The position numbers and the translations under genes were made by a program. Below the pieces are notes generated by a model. The model did no database searches. It was not told the origin of the DNA and was given only the letters and a program-made list of their open reading frames with translations. From Halomonas organivorans (GTDB lineage Bacteria; Pseudomonadota; Gammaproteobacteria; Pseudomonadales; Halomonadaceae), in NCBI RefSeq assembly GCF_014192055.1, contig NZ_JACHXM010000011.1:1-64000 (forward strand): 64,000 nt of DNA, read 5' to 3'. Positions 1 to 11,658 of this stretch are shown in pieces. Numbering within the stretch: the stretch's first letter is position 1; every line of letters starts with the position of its first letter.

Positions 1-95
1 CCAGCTTCCAGCTTCCAGCTTCCAGCTTCCAGCTTCCAGCTTCCAGCTTCCAGCTTCCAGCTTCCAGCTTCCAGCTTCCAGCTTCCAGCTTCCAG
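1..95. repeat. CCAGCTT heptanucleotide tandem repeat
   Basis: Thirteen perfect copies of the 7-base unit CCAGCTT plus four further bases run from the window edge to the base just before the uvrA stop codon. The array may continue to the left of the window. The period is not a multiple of three and no gene reads through it here, so it is a non-coding microsatellite in the region 3' of uvrA. Its purity suggests recent slippage. Confidence 0.95.
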
Positions 96-96
96 G

Positions 97-2967
<2,871 letters not shown>

Positions 2968-3128
2968 TCCCACCTCGCGGGCCGCGGCAAAACGACAATT
3001 ATACGGGGCCGGCCGCAACCGCGGCAAAGTCGTCCGGGGCGCGGCGTTTCCTGTGCCGCCGTGAAACGCTAGAATATGCGGTCCATCATCGGGCCTCGCG
3101 CCCACTCCCAGGAAATACCGGAATCTCT

Positions 3129-4502
3129 ATGTCCAAGGCCAGATTGCTGTTAGCCGCCGAGCGGCGGGCCATCGTCGGTTTGGCGGGGCTCTATGCCACC
3201 CGCATGCTCGGCCTGTTCATGGTGTTGCCCGTGCTGGCCCTCAAGGCCGACGACCTGGTCGGCGCCACGCCGCTGCTGGTCGGCCTGGCGCTGGGTATCT
3301 ATGGGCTGACCCAGGCCGTACTGCAGATCCCCTTCGGCCTGCTGTCCGACCGCATCGGCCGCAAGCCGGTGATCGCCGGCGGCCTGGTGCTGTTCCTGAT
3401 CGGCAGCGTGGTGGCCGCCCAGGCCGACGGTATCGGCGGGGTGATCCTCGGCCGCTGTCTGCAGGGCAGCGGCGCCGTAGCCGCCGCCATCATGGCGCTG
3501 CTGGCGGATCAGACCCGCGAGCAGGTGCGTACCGCGGCCATGGCCACCATCGGCCTGTCGATCGGCGTGGCCTTTGCGGTAGCCATGGTGCTGGGGCCGC
3601 TGGTCTCGGCACACTTCGGGCTCGGCGGCGTGTTCTGGTTCACCGCCGGGCTCGCGGCGCTGGGGCTCGTCGTGCTGTGGAAGCTGGTGCCGCAGGCGCC
3701 GCAGCGCCGTGGCCATCGCGATGTCGGCCTGGACCGCGGCCAGTTGCGCAGTATCCTCGGTCGCCTCGACCTGTGGCGGCTGGACGCGTCGATCTTCGGC
3801 CTGCACCTGATCCTGATGGCGATCTTCGTTGCCGTGCCTTTCCGGCTGGTCGATGCCGGCATCGCCGAGCCTCACCATGGCCTGGTCTACCTGGCGGTCA
3901 TGGGACTGTCCTTCGTGGCCATGGTGCCGCTGGTGATCGTCGCCGAGAAGCGGCGCAAGATGAAGCTGATGTGCCTGGGCGCCATCGCCGCCATCGTGGC
4001 AAGTCTGCTGGGGCTGGGCATCGCCGGCGACGGTTTGATGGCCTTGGTGGGCTGGCTGTTCGCCTTTTTCACGGCGTTCAACCTGCTCGAGGCGACCCTG
4101 CCGTCGATGATCAGCAAGCTTGCGCCGGCCGGCGCCAAGGGCACGGCCATGGGCCTGTACTCCACCAGCCAGTTCCTGGGCGCCTTCCTCGGCGGCGTGT
4201 TGGGCGGCTTCCTGTCCCAGCAATTTGGCCTGACCGCGGTGTTCCTCGGCGCGGCCGTGCTGGGCCTGGCCTGGTTCGTGCTGATGCTCGGCATGACCCC
4301 GCCGCGTCACCTGTCCAGCGAGGTAGTGGCGCTGGCCGAGGACCAGCAGGACGATGCCCTGGATACCCTGATGGCGCGCTTCGCCGCGGTGGCCGGGGTC
4401 GAGGACGTGTTGGTGGTGCCGGAGGAGCGGTTGGCCTACCTCAAGGTCGATCGTGCCCGGCTCGATAGCGAGGCGCTGTCGCGGCTGACCGGGTCTCGTT
4501 GA
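3129..4502 (+). CDS. yajR: Major facilitator superfamily exporter, YajR type
   Basis: Predicted inner-membrane drug/proton antiporter-like protein of 457 residues. It shows twelve hydrophobic segments and the MFS motif A loop GLLSDRIGRKPVI after the second one. The hydrophobic core ends near residue 395. The tail (about 400-457) is a soluble domain reading RFAAVAGVEDVLVVPEERLAYLKVD, which resembles the ferredoxin-like YAM domain that distinguishes YajR from other MFS proteins. The substrate is unknown. The gene lies between uvrA and ssb, a position often occupied by an MFS gene in gammaproteobacteria. No clear ribosome site is seen beyond an AGGAAA about 15 bases upstream of the ATG. Confidence 0.88.
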   Translation: MSKARLLLAAERRAIVGLAGLYATRMLGLFMVLPVLALKADDLVGATPLLVGLALGIYGLTQAVLQIPFGLLSDRIGRKPVIAGGLVLFLIGSVVAAQADGIGGVILGRCLQGSGAVAAAIMALLADQTREQVRTAAMATIGLSIGVAFAVAMVLGPLVSAHFGLGGVFWFTAGLAALGLVVLWKLVPQAPQRRGHRDVGLDRGQLRSILGRLDLWRLDASIFGLHLILMAIFVAVPFRLVDAGIAEPHHGLVYLAVMGLSFVAMVPLVIVAEKRRKMKLMCLGAIAAIVASLLGLGIAGDGLMALVGWLFAFFTAFNLLEATLPSMISKLAPAGAKGTAMGLYSTSQFLGAFLGGVLGGFLSQQFGLTAVFLGAAVLGLAWFVLMLGMTPPRHLSSEVVALAEDQQDDALDTLMARFAAVAGVEDVLVVPEERLAYLKVDRARLDSEALSRLTGSR

Positions 4503-4812
4503 CCCCGTCACGCTGACGGACTCGCGCCGGGAAGGTCCCGGCCCTCGGCGAGGATATCGCGACGGCGACGACCCACCGGGATCTCGCGTATAGTGGCGGG
4601 ATCGGTTTTTCTCGATGCCGGGTCGGCCCGGCGCGAGCGTTCAGGAAGTGTTGAATCCAGCGGCGAGCAGCGCGCCACGACGCAGTTTGCATGCGCAGGC
4701 CGCCATTCAGTGCTTCCTTCACATTCATTCGGGCTTTCCGGGAGCCCAGGCCATACCGCCTGAGCGTGCTCCCGACGGCCAGCAGTCTTCTGCCAAGATC
4801 AAGGAGTCAACC
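4503..4812. other. Intergenic region yajR-ssb with hairpin and ssb promoter area
   Basis: This 310-base gap holds no gene. A hairpin at 4526-4542 (GCCGGGA / TCCCGGC, 3-base loop) follows yajR but has no T-run, so it is a weak terminator candidate. TATAGT at 4589-4594 looks like a -10 element; no matching -35 is obvious. The bases before 4813 carry the AAGGAG ribosome site of ssb. An open frame entering ssb from 4615 lacks SSB-family character before MARGVNK and is treated as leader. No LexA box was recognised. Confidence 0.5.
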
Positions 4813-5490
4813 ATGGCCCGTGGCGTCAACAAGGTCATCCTCATCGGCAACCTCGGCCAGGACCCCGAGGTGCGTTTCACCCCGTCCGGCACCGCAGTGG
4901 CCAACCTCAACCTCGCCACCACCGACACCTGGACCGACCGCCAGAGCGGCCAGCGCCAGGAGCGCACCGAATGGCACCGGGTGGTGATGTTCAACAAGCT
5001 GGCCGAGATCTCCCAGCAGTACCTGCGCAAGGGCTCGCGCGTCTACGTCGAGGGGCGCCTGCAAACCCGCAAGTGGCAGGACCAGAACGGCCAGGACAAA
5101 TACTCCACCGAGATCGTCGCCAACGACATGCAGATGCTCGACTCGCGCAGCGGCGGTGACATGGGCGGTGGCTTCGGCGGCCCGCAGCAGGGCGGCAACT
5201 ATGGTCAACCCCAGGGCGGCCCGCAGCAGGGCGGCAACTATGGTCAACCCCAGGGCGGCCCGCAGCAGGGCGGCAACTATGGCCAATCCCAGGGCGGCCA
5301 GCAGCAGGGCGGCAACTTCGGCGGTCAGCAGCAGGGCGGCAACTTCGGTGGCCCGCAGCAGGGTGGCGGCCAGCCGCGCCCGGCGCCCCAGCCCGCGCCC
5401 AACCAGGGCGGTGGCCAGCAGCAGGGTGGCAACTTCGGAGCCCCGGATCCCGGCAGCTTCGACGACTTCGACGACGAGATCCCGTTCTGA
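4813..5490 (+). CDS. ssb: Single-stranded DNA-binding protein
   Basis: Binds ssDNA as a tetramer during replication, recombination and repair. It has 225 residues, longer than the 178 of E. coli. The OB fold (about 1-110) begins [21 protein letters not shown] and includes [19 protein letters not shown]. The linker (about 115-210) is rich in Gly and Gln and contains three 13-residue repeats [13 protein letters not shown]. The C-terminus ends [11 protein letters not shown], the conserved acidic tip that recruits partner proteins. The start is set by the AAGGAG site at 4801-4806 and by family alignment. Confidence 0.98.
   Translation: MARGVNKVILIGNLGQDPEVRFTPSGTAVANLNLATTDTWTDRQSGQRQERTEWHRVVMFNKLAEISQQYLRKGSRVYVEGRLQTRKWQDQNGQDKYSTEIVANDMQMLDSRSGGDMGGGFGGPQQGGNYGQPQGGPQQGGNYGQPQGGPQQGGNYGQSQGGQQQGGNFGGQQQGGNFGGPQQGGGQPRPAPQPAPNQGGGQQQGGNFGAPDPGSFDDFDDEIPF
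5176..5292 (+). repeat. 39-base tandem repeat in the ssb linker
   Basis: Three consecutive 39-base units encode [11 protein letters not shown](P/S)Q. The first two units are identical in DNA; the third differs at a few positions. Shorter degenerate units ([10 protein letters not shown]) follow to about 5440. The unit is 13 codons long, so copy-number change lengthens or shortens the disordered linker without shifting frame. Confidence 0.9.
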
Positions 5491-5520
5491 TCCTGCGCCG
5501 CCCCGTCACGAGGAGTTGCC

Positions 5521-6414
5521 GTGAAGCTGCTGATCCTGGATGCCGGCCACTGCCTGAGTCTTGCTCTGGCGCGGGAGGCCAATCGCCGCCGTGACGTGGA
5601 GCTGGTCATCGAGCCCGGGCTGGACCTGTCGGTCGAGCGGCTCGATGAGGTGCGCCCCGATGCGCTGGTGATTCCGCCGCTGTCGCGCCCGCTCAGTGCC
5701 GATCCGGCCGCCGTCACCGCCCATGCCGAGGCGGTGGAGGCCTGCATGGCGGCCTGTCGCGAGCGCGACGTGCCGATGGCCTGGTGCGTTTCCGACCAGC
5801 TCTACGAGGATGGCTTCGAAAGCCCGATCGACGAGCACGTCATACCGGCGCCCCGCGATGAGGGGCTGCGTCGCCTGGTGGCTACCGGCGACCGGATTCG
5901 CGGCGAACTCCCTCGCCATCTGATCGTGCGCCTGGGGCCGCTGTTCGCCCTGGAAGGCAGCCACGCCTGGCTTGGCGAGCTGCTCGATACCCTGGTCAGC
6001 GGTGGCGACCTGCGGGCCGAGGCCGACGTGATCTTCTGTCCGACCTCCGCCGACTCGGTCGCCATGGCGCTGATCGGCATCCTCCAGCAGCAGGGCTGCG
6101 GTGCTGGGGCCTGGGGCAGCTATCATCTGGCCGGCACCGAGCCGGTCAGCGCCTACACCTTCGTATCGATGGTGCGTACACAGCTGGCGACCCGGCTCGA
6201 GGGGCGCGGCGAGGAGATCGAGCTCGGCGGCGTCAAGGCGCTGAGTCACCATCACGACCAGCCGCTGCGTCGCGTGCTCAATTGCCGGCGAGTGCTCGAC
6301 GTCTTCGGCGTCCACCAGAAGCCCTGGCGGCTCGAAGTGGGTCGCATGCTCGACATCTGGTGCCTGGCGCGCGACGACGACGCTCGCCCCGTCGAGGAGA
6401 CCCGCGAGACATGA
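5521..6414 (+). CDS. RmlD-like NAD(P)-dependent sugar-nucleotide reductase family protein
   Basis: A 297-residue member of the extended short-chain dehydrogenase superfamily, resembling dTDP-4-dehydrorhamnose reductase (RmlD). The N-terminus MKLLILDAGHCLSLALAREANRR is a degenerate Rossmann motif lacking the usual GxxGxxG. WCVSDQLYEDG matches the RmlD region around the catalytic Thr/Ser and Tyr, although the usual YxxxK is not obvious. These deviations suggest a different or lost reaction. The gene starts at GTG with GAGGAG 8 bases upstream and overlaps the next gene by ATGA, so the two are translationally coupled. No rml genes are nearby. Exact function is unknown. Confidence 0.7.
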   Translation: MKLLILDAGHCLSLALAREANRRRDVELVIEPGLDLSVERLDEVRPDALVIPPLSRPLSADPAAVTAHAEAVEACMAACRERDVPMAWCVSDQLYEDGFESPIDEHVIPAPRDEGLRRLVATGDRIRGELPRHLIVRLGPLFALEGSHAWLGELLDTLVSGGDLRAEADVIFCPTSADSVAMALIGILQQQGCGAGAWGSYHLAGTEPVSAYTFVSMVRTQLATRLEGRGEEIELGGVKALSHHHDQPLRRVLNCRRVLDVFGVHQKPWRLEVGRMLDIWCLARDDDARPVEETRET

Positions 6415-7175
6415 GCGTGATTCGCAGCATCATCTTCTACATCGGCTACTTCGTCGCCATGCTGGTGTGCGGCGTGCTGTTCCTGCCGCCTGCGCCGCTG
6501 TTGCCGCTGCGTTCGCGCTATCGCCTGCTCAATCTCTACAACCACTTCATCATCGCCTGGTTCCGGCTGGCCTGCGGGGTGCGCTACGAGATCCGCGGCC
6601 GCGAGCGGCTACCGGAAGGCCCCTGCGTGCTGCTCGCCAACCACCAGTGCGAGTGGGAGACCGTCTACCTGCAGTTGCTCAAGCCGCCGGTGTGCACGGT
6701 GCTCAAGAGGGAGCTGCTGAACATACCGATCTTCGGTTGGGGGCTGCGGCTGCTGCATCCCATCGCGCTGGACCGCTCCAAGCCCGCCAGGGCCATGAAG
6801 CAGGTGCTGACCCAGGGCAAGACCCGGCTCGAGGAGGGGCTCTCGGTGCTGATATTCCCGGAGGGCACCCGGGTCGAGCCCGGCAAGCGCCGGCGTTACA
6901 ACAAGAGCGGCGCGGTCATCGCCTGTCGTGCCGGAAAGCCGGTGGTGCCGGTAGCGCACAACGCCGGGGAGCGTTGGCCGGGTCGCCACTGGGTCAAGCA
7001 TCCCGGGCGGCTGACGCTGGTGGTGGGCGATCCGATCGAGACGGTTGGCCGCACTCCCGAGGAGGTTCTTGCCGAGACCGAAGCCTGGATCGAAGCGCGG
7101 CTGGCCGAAATCTCCGAGGTGCCCAGGCCGCGAGACGAGATGGCCAAGGAGCGCCAGGAGACGGCGGCGAGCTGA
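6411..7175 (+). CDS. plsC: 1-acyl-sn-glycerol-3-phosphate acyltransferase family protein
   Basis: Transfers an acyl chain to lysophosphatidate in phospholipid synthesis, at the inner membrane. It has 254 residues. There is an N-terminal hydrophobic segment (about 7-32), then the acyltransferase motifs: NHQCEWE (H78 with Glu in the HX4D/E position) and FPEGTR about 70 residues later. The ATG at 6411 overlaps the stop of the preceding gene, and the longer open frame upstream is simply that gene's shadow. It lies opposite fabB and fabA, so lipid genes cluster here although on opposite strands. Gene symbol is by family; several PlsC paralogues usually exist per genome. Confidence 0.85.
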   Translation: MSVIRSIIFYIGYFVAMLVCGVLFLPPAPLLPLRSRYRLLNLYNHFIIAWFRLACGVRYEIRGRERLPEGPCVLLANHQCEWETVYLQLLKPPVCTVLKRELLNIPIFGWGLRLLHPIALDRSKPARAMKQVLTQGKTRLEEGLSVLIFPEGTRVEPGKRRRYNKSGAVIACRAGKPVVPVAHNAGERWPGRHWVKHPGRLTLVVGDPIETVGRTPEEVLAETEAWIEARLAEISEVPRPRDEMAKERQETAAS

Positions 7176-7265
7176 CGACGGCCCGTCCCCTTCGGGAGCG
7201 CAGACCTGGGCTTCCGGGCGATATCGCGCAGCAGAACTGCGCTCCCGCAATGAAGGTCCCAATAA

Positions 7266-7291
7266 AAGAGGCGCCCCGCGGGGCGCCTCTT
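7266..7291. terminator. Bidirectional intrinsic terminator between plsC and fabB
   Basis: A perfect 26-base palindrome, AAGAGGCGCCCCG followed by its exact reverse complement. It is preceded by AATAAA and followed by CGTTTT, so a partial T-run exists on either side. It lies between two convergent genes and can serve both. Confidence 0.85.
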
Positions 7292-7328
7292 CGTTTTCCA
7301 GCGTCGCGTCGAGCGAGCCGATCAGCGA

Positions 7329-8543
7329 TCAGTCGCGATACTTCTGCAGCACCAGGCAGGCGTTGGTGCCGCCGAAGCCGAAGCTGTTGGACAGCACGCG
7401 CTCGATGCTGGCGTCGCGGGTCTCGGTGACGATGTCGAAGCCGTCGGCCTGCTCGTCGAGCTGTTCCACGTTGGCGGAGGCGGCGATGAAGTCGTTCTCC
7501 ATCATCAGCAGCGAGTAGATCGCTTCCTGCACGCCGGTGGCACCCAATGAGTGCCCGGTCAGCGACTTGGTGGAACTCATCGCCGGCGTGGAGTTGCCGA
7601 ACACCTCGCGTATCGCCTTGAGTTCGGCGACGTCGCCCACCGGCGTGGAGGTGCCGTGGGTGTTGATGTAGTCGATGTCGCCGTCGACCGTGGCCATGGC
7701 CTGACGCATGCAGCGCACCGCGCCCTCGCCGGACGGCGCGACCATGTCGACGCCGTCGGAGGTGGCGCCGTAGCCGATCAGCTCGGCGTAGATCCTGGCG
7801 CCGCGGGCCTTGGCATGTTCCAGCTCCTCGAGTACCAGCATGCCGCCGCCGCCGGCGATGACGAAGCCGTCGCGGGCCTGGTCATAGGGGCGTGACGCCT
7901 TCTCCGGCGTCTCGTTGTAATGGGTCGACAGCGCGCCCATGGCGTCGAACAGGCAGGACAGTGTCCAGTGCTCCTCTTCGCCACCGCCGGCGAAGACCAC
8001 GTCCTGCTTGCCGAGCTGGATCTGCTCCATGGCGCTGCCGATGCAGTGGGCCGAGGTGGCGCAGGCCGAGGAAATGGAGTAGTTGACGCCCTTGATCTTG
8101 AACGGCGTGGCCAGGCAGGCGGACACGGTGCTGCCCATGGTGCGGGTGACCCGATAGGGCCCCACGCGGCGCAGGCCCTTCTGGCGCATCACGTCGGCGG
8201 CCTCGACCTGGTTGGCGCTGGAGGCGCCGCCGGAGCCGGCGATCAGGCCGGTACGCTCGTTGGAGACCTGCTTCGGGGTGAGGCCTGAGTCCTCGACCGC
8301 CTGGGCCATGCTGACATAGGCGTAGGCCGCGGCATCGCCCATGAAGCGGCGCAGCTTGCGGTCGACCAGGGCGTCAAGATCGATATCGACGACCCCGGCT
8401 ACCTGGCTGCGGAAGCCGAGCTCGGCGTATTCATCCTTGAAGCGAATGCCTGAGCGCCCGGTGCGCAGGGCGTCGAGAACCTGTGTTGCGTCGTTGCCCA
8501 GGCAGGACACGATGCCCAGGCCGGTGACTACCACTCGTCGCAT
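7329..8543 (-). CDS. fabB: Beta-ketoacyl-ACP synthase I
   Basis: Condensing enzyme of type II fatty acid synthesis, needed to elongate the cis-3-decenoyl-ACP made by FabA. It has 404 residues. The active-site Cys is C161 in SSACATSAH. The two catalytic His lie in [11 protein letters not shown] and [10 protein letters not shown]. The C-terminal [15 protein letters not shown] loop is intact. An AGGAGG site precedes the ATG. It follows fabA by 13 bases, the classic fabAB operon of gammaproteobacteria. Confidence 0.97.
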   Translation of the reverse strand: MRRVVVTGLGIVSCLGNDATQVLDALRTGRSGIRFKDEYAELGFRSQVAGVVDIDLDALVDRKLRRFMGDAAAYAYVSMAQAVEDSGLTPKQVSNERTGLIAGSGGASSANQVEAADVMRQKGLRRVGPYRVTRTMGSTVSACLATPFKIKGVNYSISSACATSAHCIGSAMEQIQLGKQDVVFAGGGEEEHWTLSCLFDAMGALSTHYNETPEKASRPYDQARDGFVIAGGGGMLVLEELEHAKARGARIYAELIGYGATSDGVDMVAPSGEGAVRCMRQAMATVDGDIDYINTHGTSTPVGDVAELKAIREVFGNSTPAMSSTKSLTGHSLGATGVQEAIYSLLMMENDFIAASANVEQLDEQADGFDIVTETRDASIERVLSNSFGFGGTNACLVLQKYRD

Positions 8544-8556
8544 GGGAGCCTCCTGA

Positions 8557-9072
8557 TCAGAAATTCGCGGTGGAGGTGAACAGGCCGACCCGCAGGTCGT
8601 TGGCCTGATAGATGTCGCGGCCGTCCACGGACACGGTGCCGTCGGCGATGCCCAGGATCAGGCGCCGGGTGATGATGCGCTTGATGTTGATGCGATAGGT
8701 CACCTTCTCGGCATCCGGCAGGATCTGACCGCTGAACTTGACCTCGCCGCAGCCAAGGGCACGGCCGCGGCCGGGATGCCCCAGCCAGCCCAGGTAGAAG
8801 CCGACCAGCTGCCACATGGCATCGAGGCCCAGGCAGCCGGGCATCACCGGATCGCCGGGGAAGTGGCAATCGAAGAACCACAGGTCCGGGCGAATATCCA
8901 GCTCGGCGATCAGTTCGCCCTTGCCGTGTTCGCCACCCTCTTCATGGATGTGACTGATGCGGTCGAGCATCAGCATGTTGGGTGCCGGCAGTTGGGCGTT
9001 GCCGGGGCCGAACAGCTCGCCACGGCTGCATGCCAGCAGTGCTTCGCGATCAAAGGAATGTTGCTTGGTCAC
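8557..9072 (-). CDS. fabA: 3-hydroxydecanoyl-ACP dehydratase/isomerase
   Basis: Dehydrates 3-hydroxydecanoyl-ACP and isomerises the product to cis-3-decenoyl-ACP, the branch point to unsaturated fatty acids. It has 171 residues, matching the 172 of E. coli. Catalytic His70 is in [14 protein letters not shown] and Asp84 in GCLGLD, the same numbering as the E. coli enzyme. I start it at GTG 9072 ([23 protein letters not shown]) because this matches the family length; the frame stays open for 68 codons further upstream but looks non-coding. First gene of the fabA-fabB operon; the region 9073-9303 should hold its promoter. Confidence 0.96.
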   Translation of the reverse strand: MTKQHSFDREALLACSRGELFGPGNAQLPAPNMLMLDRISHIHEEGGEHGKGELIAELDIRPDLWFFDCHFPGDPVMPGCLGLDAMWQLVGFYLGWLGHPGRGRALGCGEVKFSGQILPDAEKVTYRINIKRIITRRLILGIADGTVSVDGRDIYQANDLRVGLFTSTANF

Positions 9073-9303
9073 TGAATCGTTCCGAGTGTCGAGGTGATGG
9101 TATGCCGTGAGCGAACGGCATGCGGCCGCCCAGGCGGCCCCGCCTAGTCTACTGTTCGCGTCCCGCGAATGCACCCCAGGCAAGGCGTTGGACGCTTTCG
9201 GTCGCCAAGCGGGGTACAGTTCCGTAAGTATCGGCCGATATAAGGTCGACGGCGTCCCCCCGCGTGGGGGCATCATTCACGTTCACCAGCCGAGGCCGAA
9301 GCC

Positions 9304-11181
9304 ATGTGGCCCGTCTTTTCGCTCAATCGCCCGCTGATGTGGGTCGCCCTGGCTGCCCTGTCGGCCAGCGTCTGGCTGCCTGACCTCGGGCTGCGGCTGG
9401 CTGCCGTGCTGATTGCGGCGGTAGGCCTGTGGGACGCCTGGCGACAGGTTCACCAGGAGCACCTGCGGGCGCGCCTGGGCCAGGAGGCGCTGACCCTGAC
9501 CGAGGAGGGCGTGATCGTCACCGATGCGGCCAACCGCATCCTGGTGGTCAATCCGGCCTTCACCCAGATCACCGGCTACGAACAGGACGAGGTGAGCGGA
9601 CTCAATGTGGCTTCCCTGGCCGCACCGCGTCACGACAAGGCGTTCTTCGAGCGCTACTGGCAGACCCTGCAAAGCACCGGGCGCTGGGAGGGCGAGATCT
9701 GGAACCGGCGCAAGCAGGGCGACGAGTATCCCGAATGGCTCAAGGTTCGGGCGGTGACCGACGACAACGGGCGGGTGCGCCACTATGTGTGTCTGTTCTC
9801 GGACATCTCCATGCGCAAGGCCCGCGAGCGCGACCTGCGCCGCATCGGCTTCGAGGATCCGCTCACCGGCCTGCCCAATCGGCGGCGACTTCATGACCTG
9901 CTGAGCTCGAGGCTGCGCCACCTGCTGGCTGGCGAGTGCCTGGACATGGCGATGATCGATATCGACGGCTTCAAGGAGGTCAATGACGGCCTCGGCGTCG
10001 AGCACGGCGACCGCCTGCTGGCGCGGGTCGGCGAGCGCCTGGCGCGCTACGTCGCCGGCGGCGTGGTGGGTCGATTGGGCGGCGACGAGTTCATGGTCAT
10101 CCGTACCACCACCTTCGACGACCACGAACAGTGGGTGGCCAGCCTGCAGGCTCACCTGGGCGAGCCCTTCGAGCTCGATGGCCACTCCCTGCGCCTGGGG
10201 GTGACCGTCGGCAGCTGCCGGGCCCCCGAGGATGGCCGCGACTCGGGCGTGCTGTTCCAACGCCTGGAGTCGGCGCTGTACGCCGCCAAGCGCCACGGTC
10301 GCAATCACTGCATGCGTTTCCGGCCGGCGCTGGATGTCCAGGACAGCCCTCGCCTGGCGCTGGTCAACGAGCTGCGCAACGCGCTGGCCACCGGCGGGCA
10401 GCTGGAGCTTCACTACCAGCCCCAGTACCGCCTGGCCGACGATGGCCTGGCTGGCCTCGAGGCGTTGCTGCGCTGGCGACATCCGCGCGACGGCATGATC
10501 TCCCCGGGAGAGTTCATTCCCCTGGCCGAGCGTCATGGCCTGATGGCGTCGCTGGGCAACTGGGTGATCGACCAGGCGCTGGCGCAGCTCGCCCACTGGC
10601 GTCAGCAGTCGATGCTCGAGGTGCCGGTATGGATCAATATCTCGGCCATGCAGCTGTTCCAGGGCGACCTGGAGGCGGCGCTCGCCGCCGGCCTGGCGCG
10701 TCACGACGTGCCGGCCCGACTGTTGGGCCTCGAGCTGACCGAGTCGGTACTGCTCGACGAACGTGCCGGCGACGTGGCGCCGCGTCTCGAGGCGCTGCGC
10801 CAGCGTGGCCATCCGGTCGCCATCGACGACTTCGGCACCGGCTATTCCTCGCTCGGCTACCTCAAGCACCTGCCGCTGGACAAGCTCAAGCTCGATCGTG
10901 CCTTCGTGCGGGCGCTGCCCGACAACCGAGCCGACGCCGCCATCGTCGACGCGGTGCTGGCCATGGCCCGTGGGCTGGGCCTTGAAGTGGTGGCCGAGGG
11001 CGTGGAGACGCCCGCCCAGCGCGACTTCCTGCGCTCGATGGGCTGTGAGCTGGTGCAGGGCTTTCTCTACGACCGGCCGCTGACCGTGCACGACCTGGAG
11101 GCGCGCTGGCGTGAGCGCATGTCAGCCTCGCTGGGCGAATCCGCCGCGCCGGCCGAGACGATGGCTCAGCCACAGGCATAG
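9304..11181 (+). CDS. PAS-GGDEF-EAL cyclic-di-GMP signalling protein
   Basis: A 625-residue bifunctional-looking protein. Two hydrophobic stretches (about 10-42) suggest membrane attachment, followed by a PAS domain (about 60-170, GVIVTDAANRILVVNPAFTQITGY) with a PAC end. The GGDEF domain (about 180-335) has intact G259-GDEF. The EAL domain (about 345-610) has E386-A-L and DDFGTGYSSLGYLKHLPLDKLKLD. Both catalytic signatures are intact, so it could make or degrade c-di-GMP; no RxxD inhibitory site is seen just before GGDEF. The 3' end overlaps the convergent DUF2878 gene by 60 bases. The signal sensed by PAS is unknown. Confidence 0.95.
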   Translation: MWPVFSLNRPLMWVALAALSASVWLPDLGLRLAAVLIAAVGLWDAWRQVHQEHLRARLGQEALTLTEEGVIVTDAANRILVVNPAFTQITGYEQDEVSGLNVASLAAPRHDKAFFERYWQTLQSTGRWEGEIWNRRKQGDEYPEWLKVRAVTDDNGRVRHYVCLFSDISMRKARERDLRRIGFEDPLTGLPNRRRLHDLLSSRLRHLLAGECLDMAMIDIDGFKEVNDGLGVEHGDRLLARVGERLARYVAGGVVGRLGGDEFMVIRTTTFDDHEQWVASLQAHLGEPFELDGHSLRLGVTVGSCRAPEDGRDSGVLFQRLESALYAAKRHGRNHCMRFRPALDVQDSPRLALVNELRNALATGGQLELHYQPQYRLADDGLAGLEALLRWRHPRDGMISPGEFIPLAERHGLMASLGNWVIDQALAQLAHWRQQSMLEVPVWINISAMQLFQGDLEAALAAGLARHDVPARLLGLELTESVLLDERAGDVAPRLEALRQRGHPVAIDDFGTGYSSLGYLKHLPLDKLKLDRAFVRALPDNRADAAIVDAVLAMARGLGLEVVAEGVETPAQRDFLRSMGCELVQGFLYDRPLTVHDLEARWRERMSASLGESAAPAETMAQPQA

Positions 11182-11658
11182 CAGCGCCCAGCAAAGGGCT
11201 TCGGCGGCCAGCAGCCAGGGAGCGAGCGTGACGTCGGCGAGCTCGGCGCCGGCATAGTAGGATAGCGGCCCGCTGACGGCGCCGCCGGCCACTGCCAGCC
11301 AGGGGTGGCGCCACAGCCAGGCCAGCGAATGCTGCAGCAGGGTGGCGAACAGCGGCCACAGCAGCCACAGCCATAGCGGCAGGGGGCCTATCCACAGCGG
11401 CAGGGGCCCCGGGGCGAGCGGCTCCGCTGGAAAGCGGAAGCCGCCGGCCAGGGCCAGGCTGCCATCGATCGCCAGCCCCAACGCCGCGAAACCCGCCAGC
11501 CAGCGCCACTCTCCGGGAGCAGCCTGCCAGCGCAGGTGGGCCAGGAGAATCCCCGCCACGACCACCAGCCCCGCCAGGCTGCCGCCCAGCACGCAGGTCA
11601 GCCAGCCCAGCTGGAAGCCGGCCAGGTTGGCCAGCGCCCGCCAGATGCCCTGCGTCAC
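11122..11658 (-). CDS. DUF2878 family inner-membrane protein
   Basis: A 178-residue protein made almost entirely of hydrophobic segments (about five to six helices, for example LAGFQLGWLTCVLGGSLAGLVVVAGILLA). Its sequence fits the DUF2878 family, which is regularly found at the end of clusters holding photolyase, DUF1365 and Cfa-like genes. The start is GTG at 11658, overlapping the Cfa-like stop codon by GTGA; the longer frame upstream is a shadow of that gene. Function is unknown. Its last 60 bases overlap the opposing GGDEF-EAL gene. Confidence 0.8.
   Translation of the reverse strand: MTQGIWRALANLAGFQLGWLTCVLGGSLAGLVVVAGILLAHLRWQAAPGEWRWLAGFAALGLAIDGSLALAGGFRFPAEPLAPGPLPLWIGPLPLWLWLLWPLFATLLQHSLAWLWRHPWLAVAGGAVSGPLSYYAGAELADVTLAPWLLAAEALCWALLCLWLSHRLGRRGGFAQRG

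Noticed and set aside
1..95. CRISPR-like array at the left edge
   Set aside because: The unit is 7 bases with no spacers; it is a simple tandem repeat.
2968..3105. A 46-codon N-terminal extension of UvrA
   Set aside because: The UvrA family begins at [15 protein letters not shown]; the extension has non-coding composition and the ribosome site is at the internal ATG.
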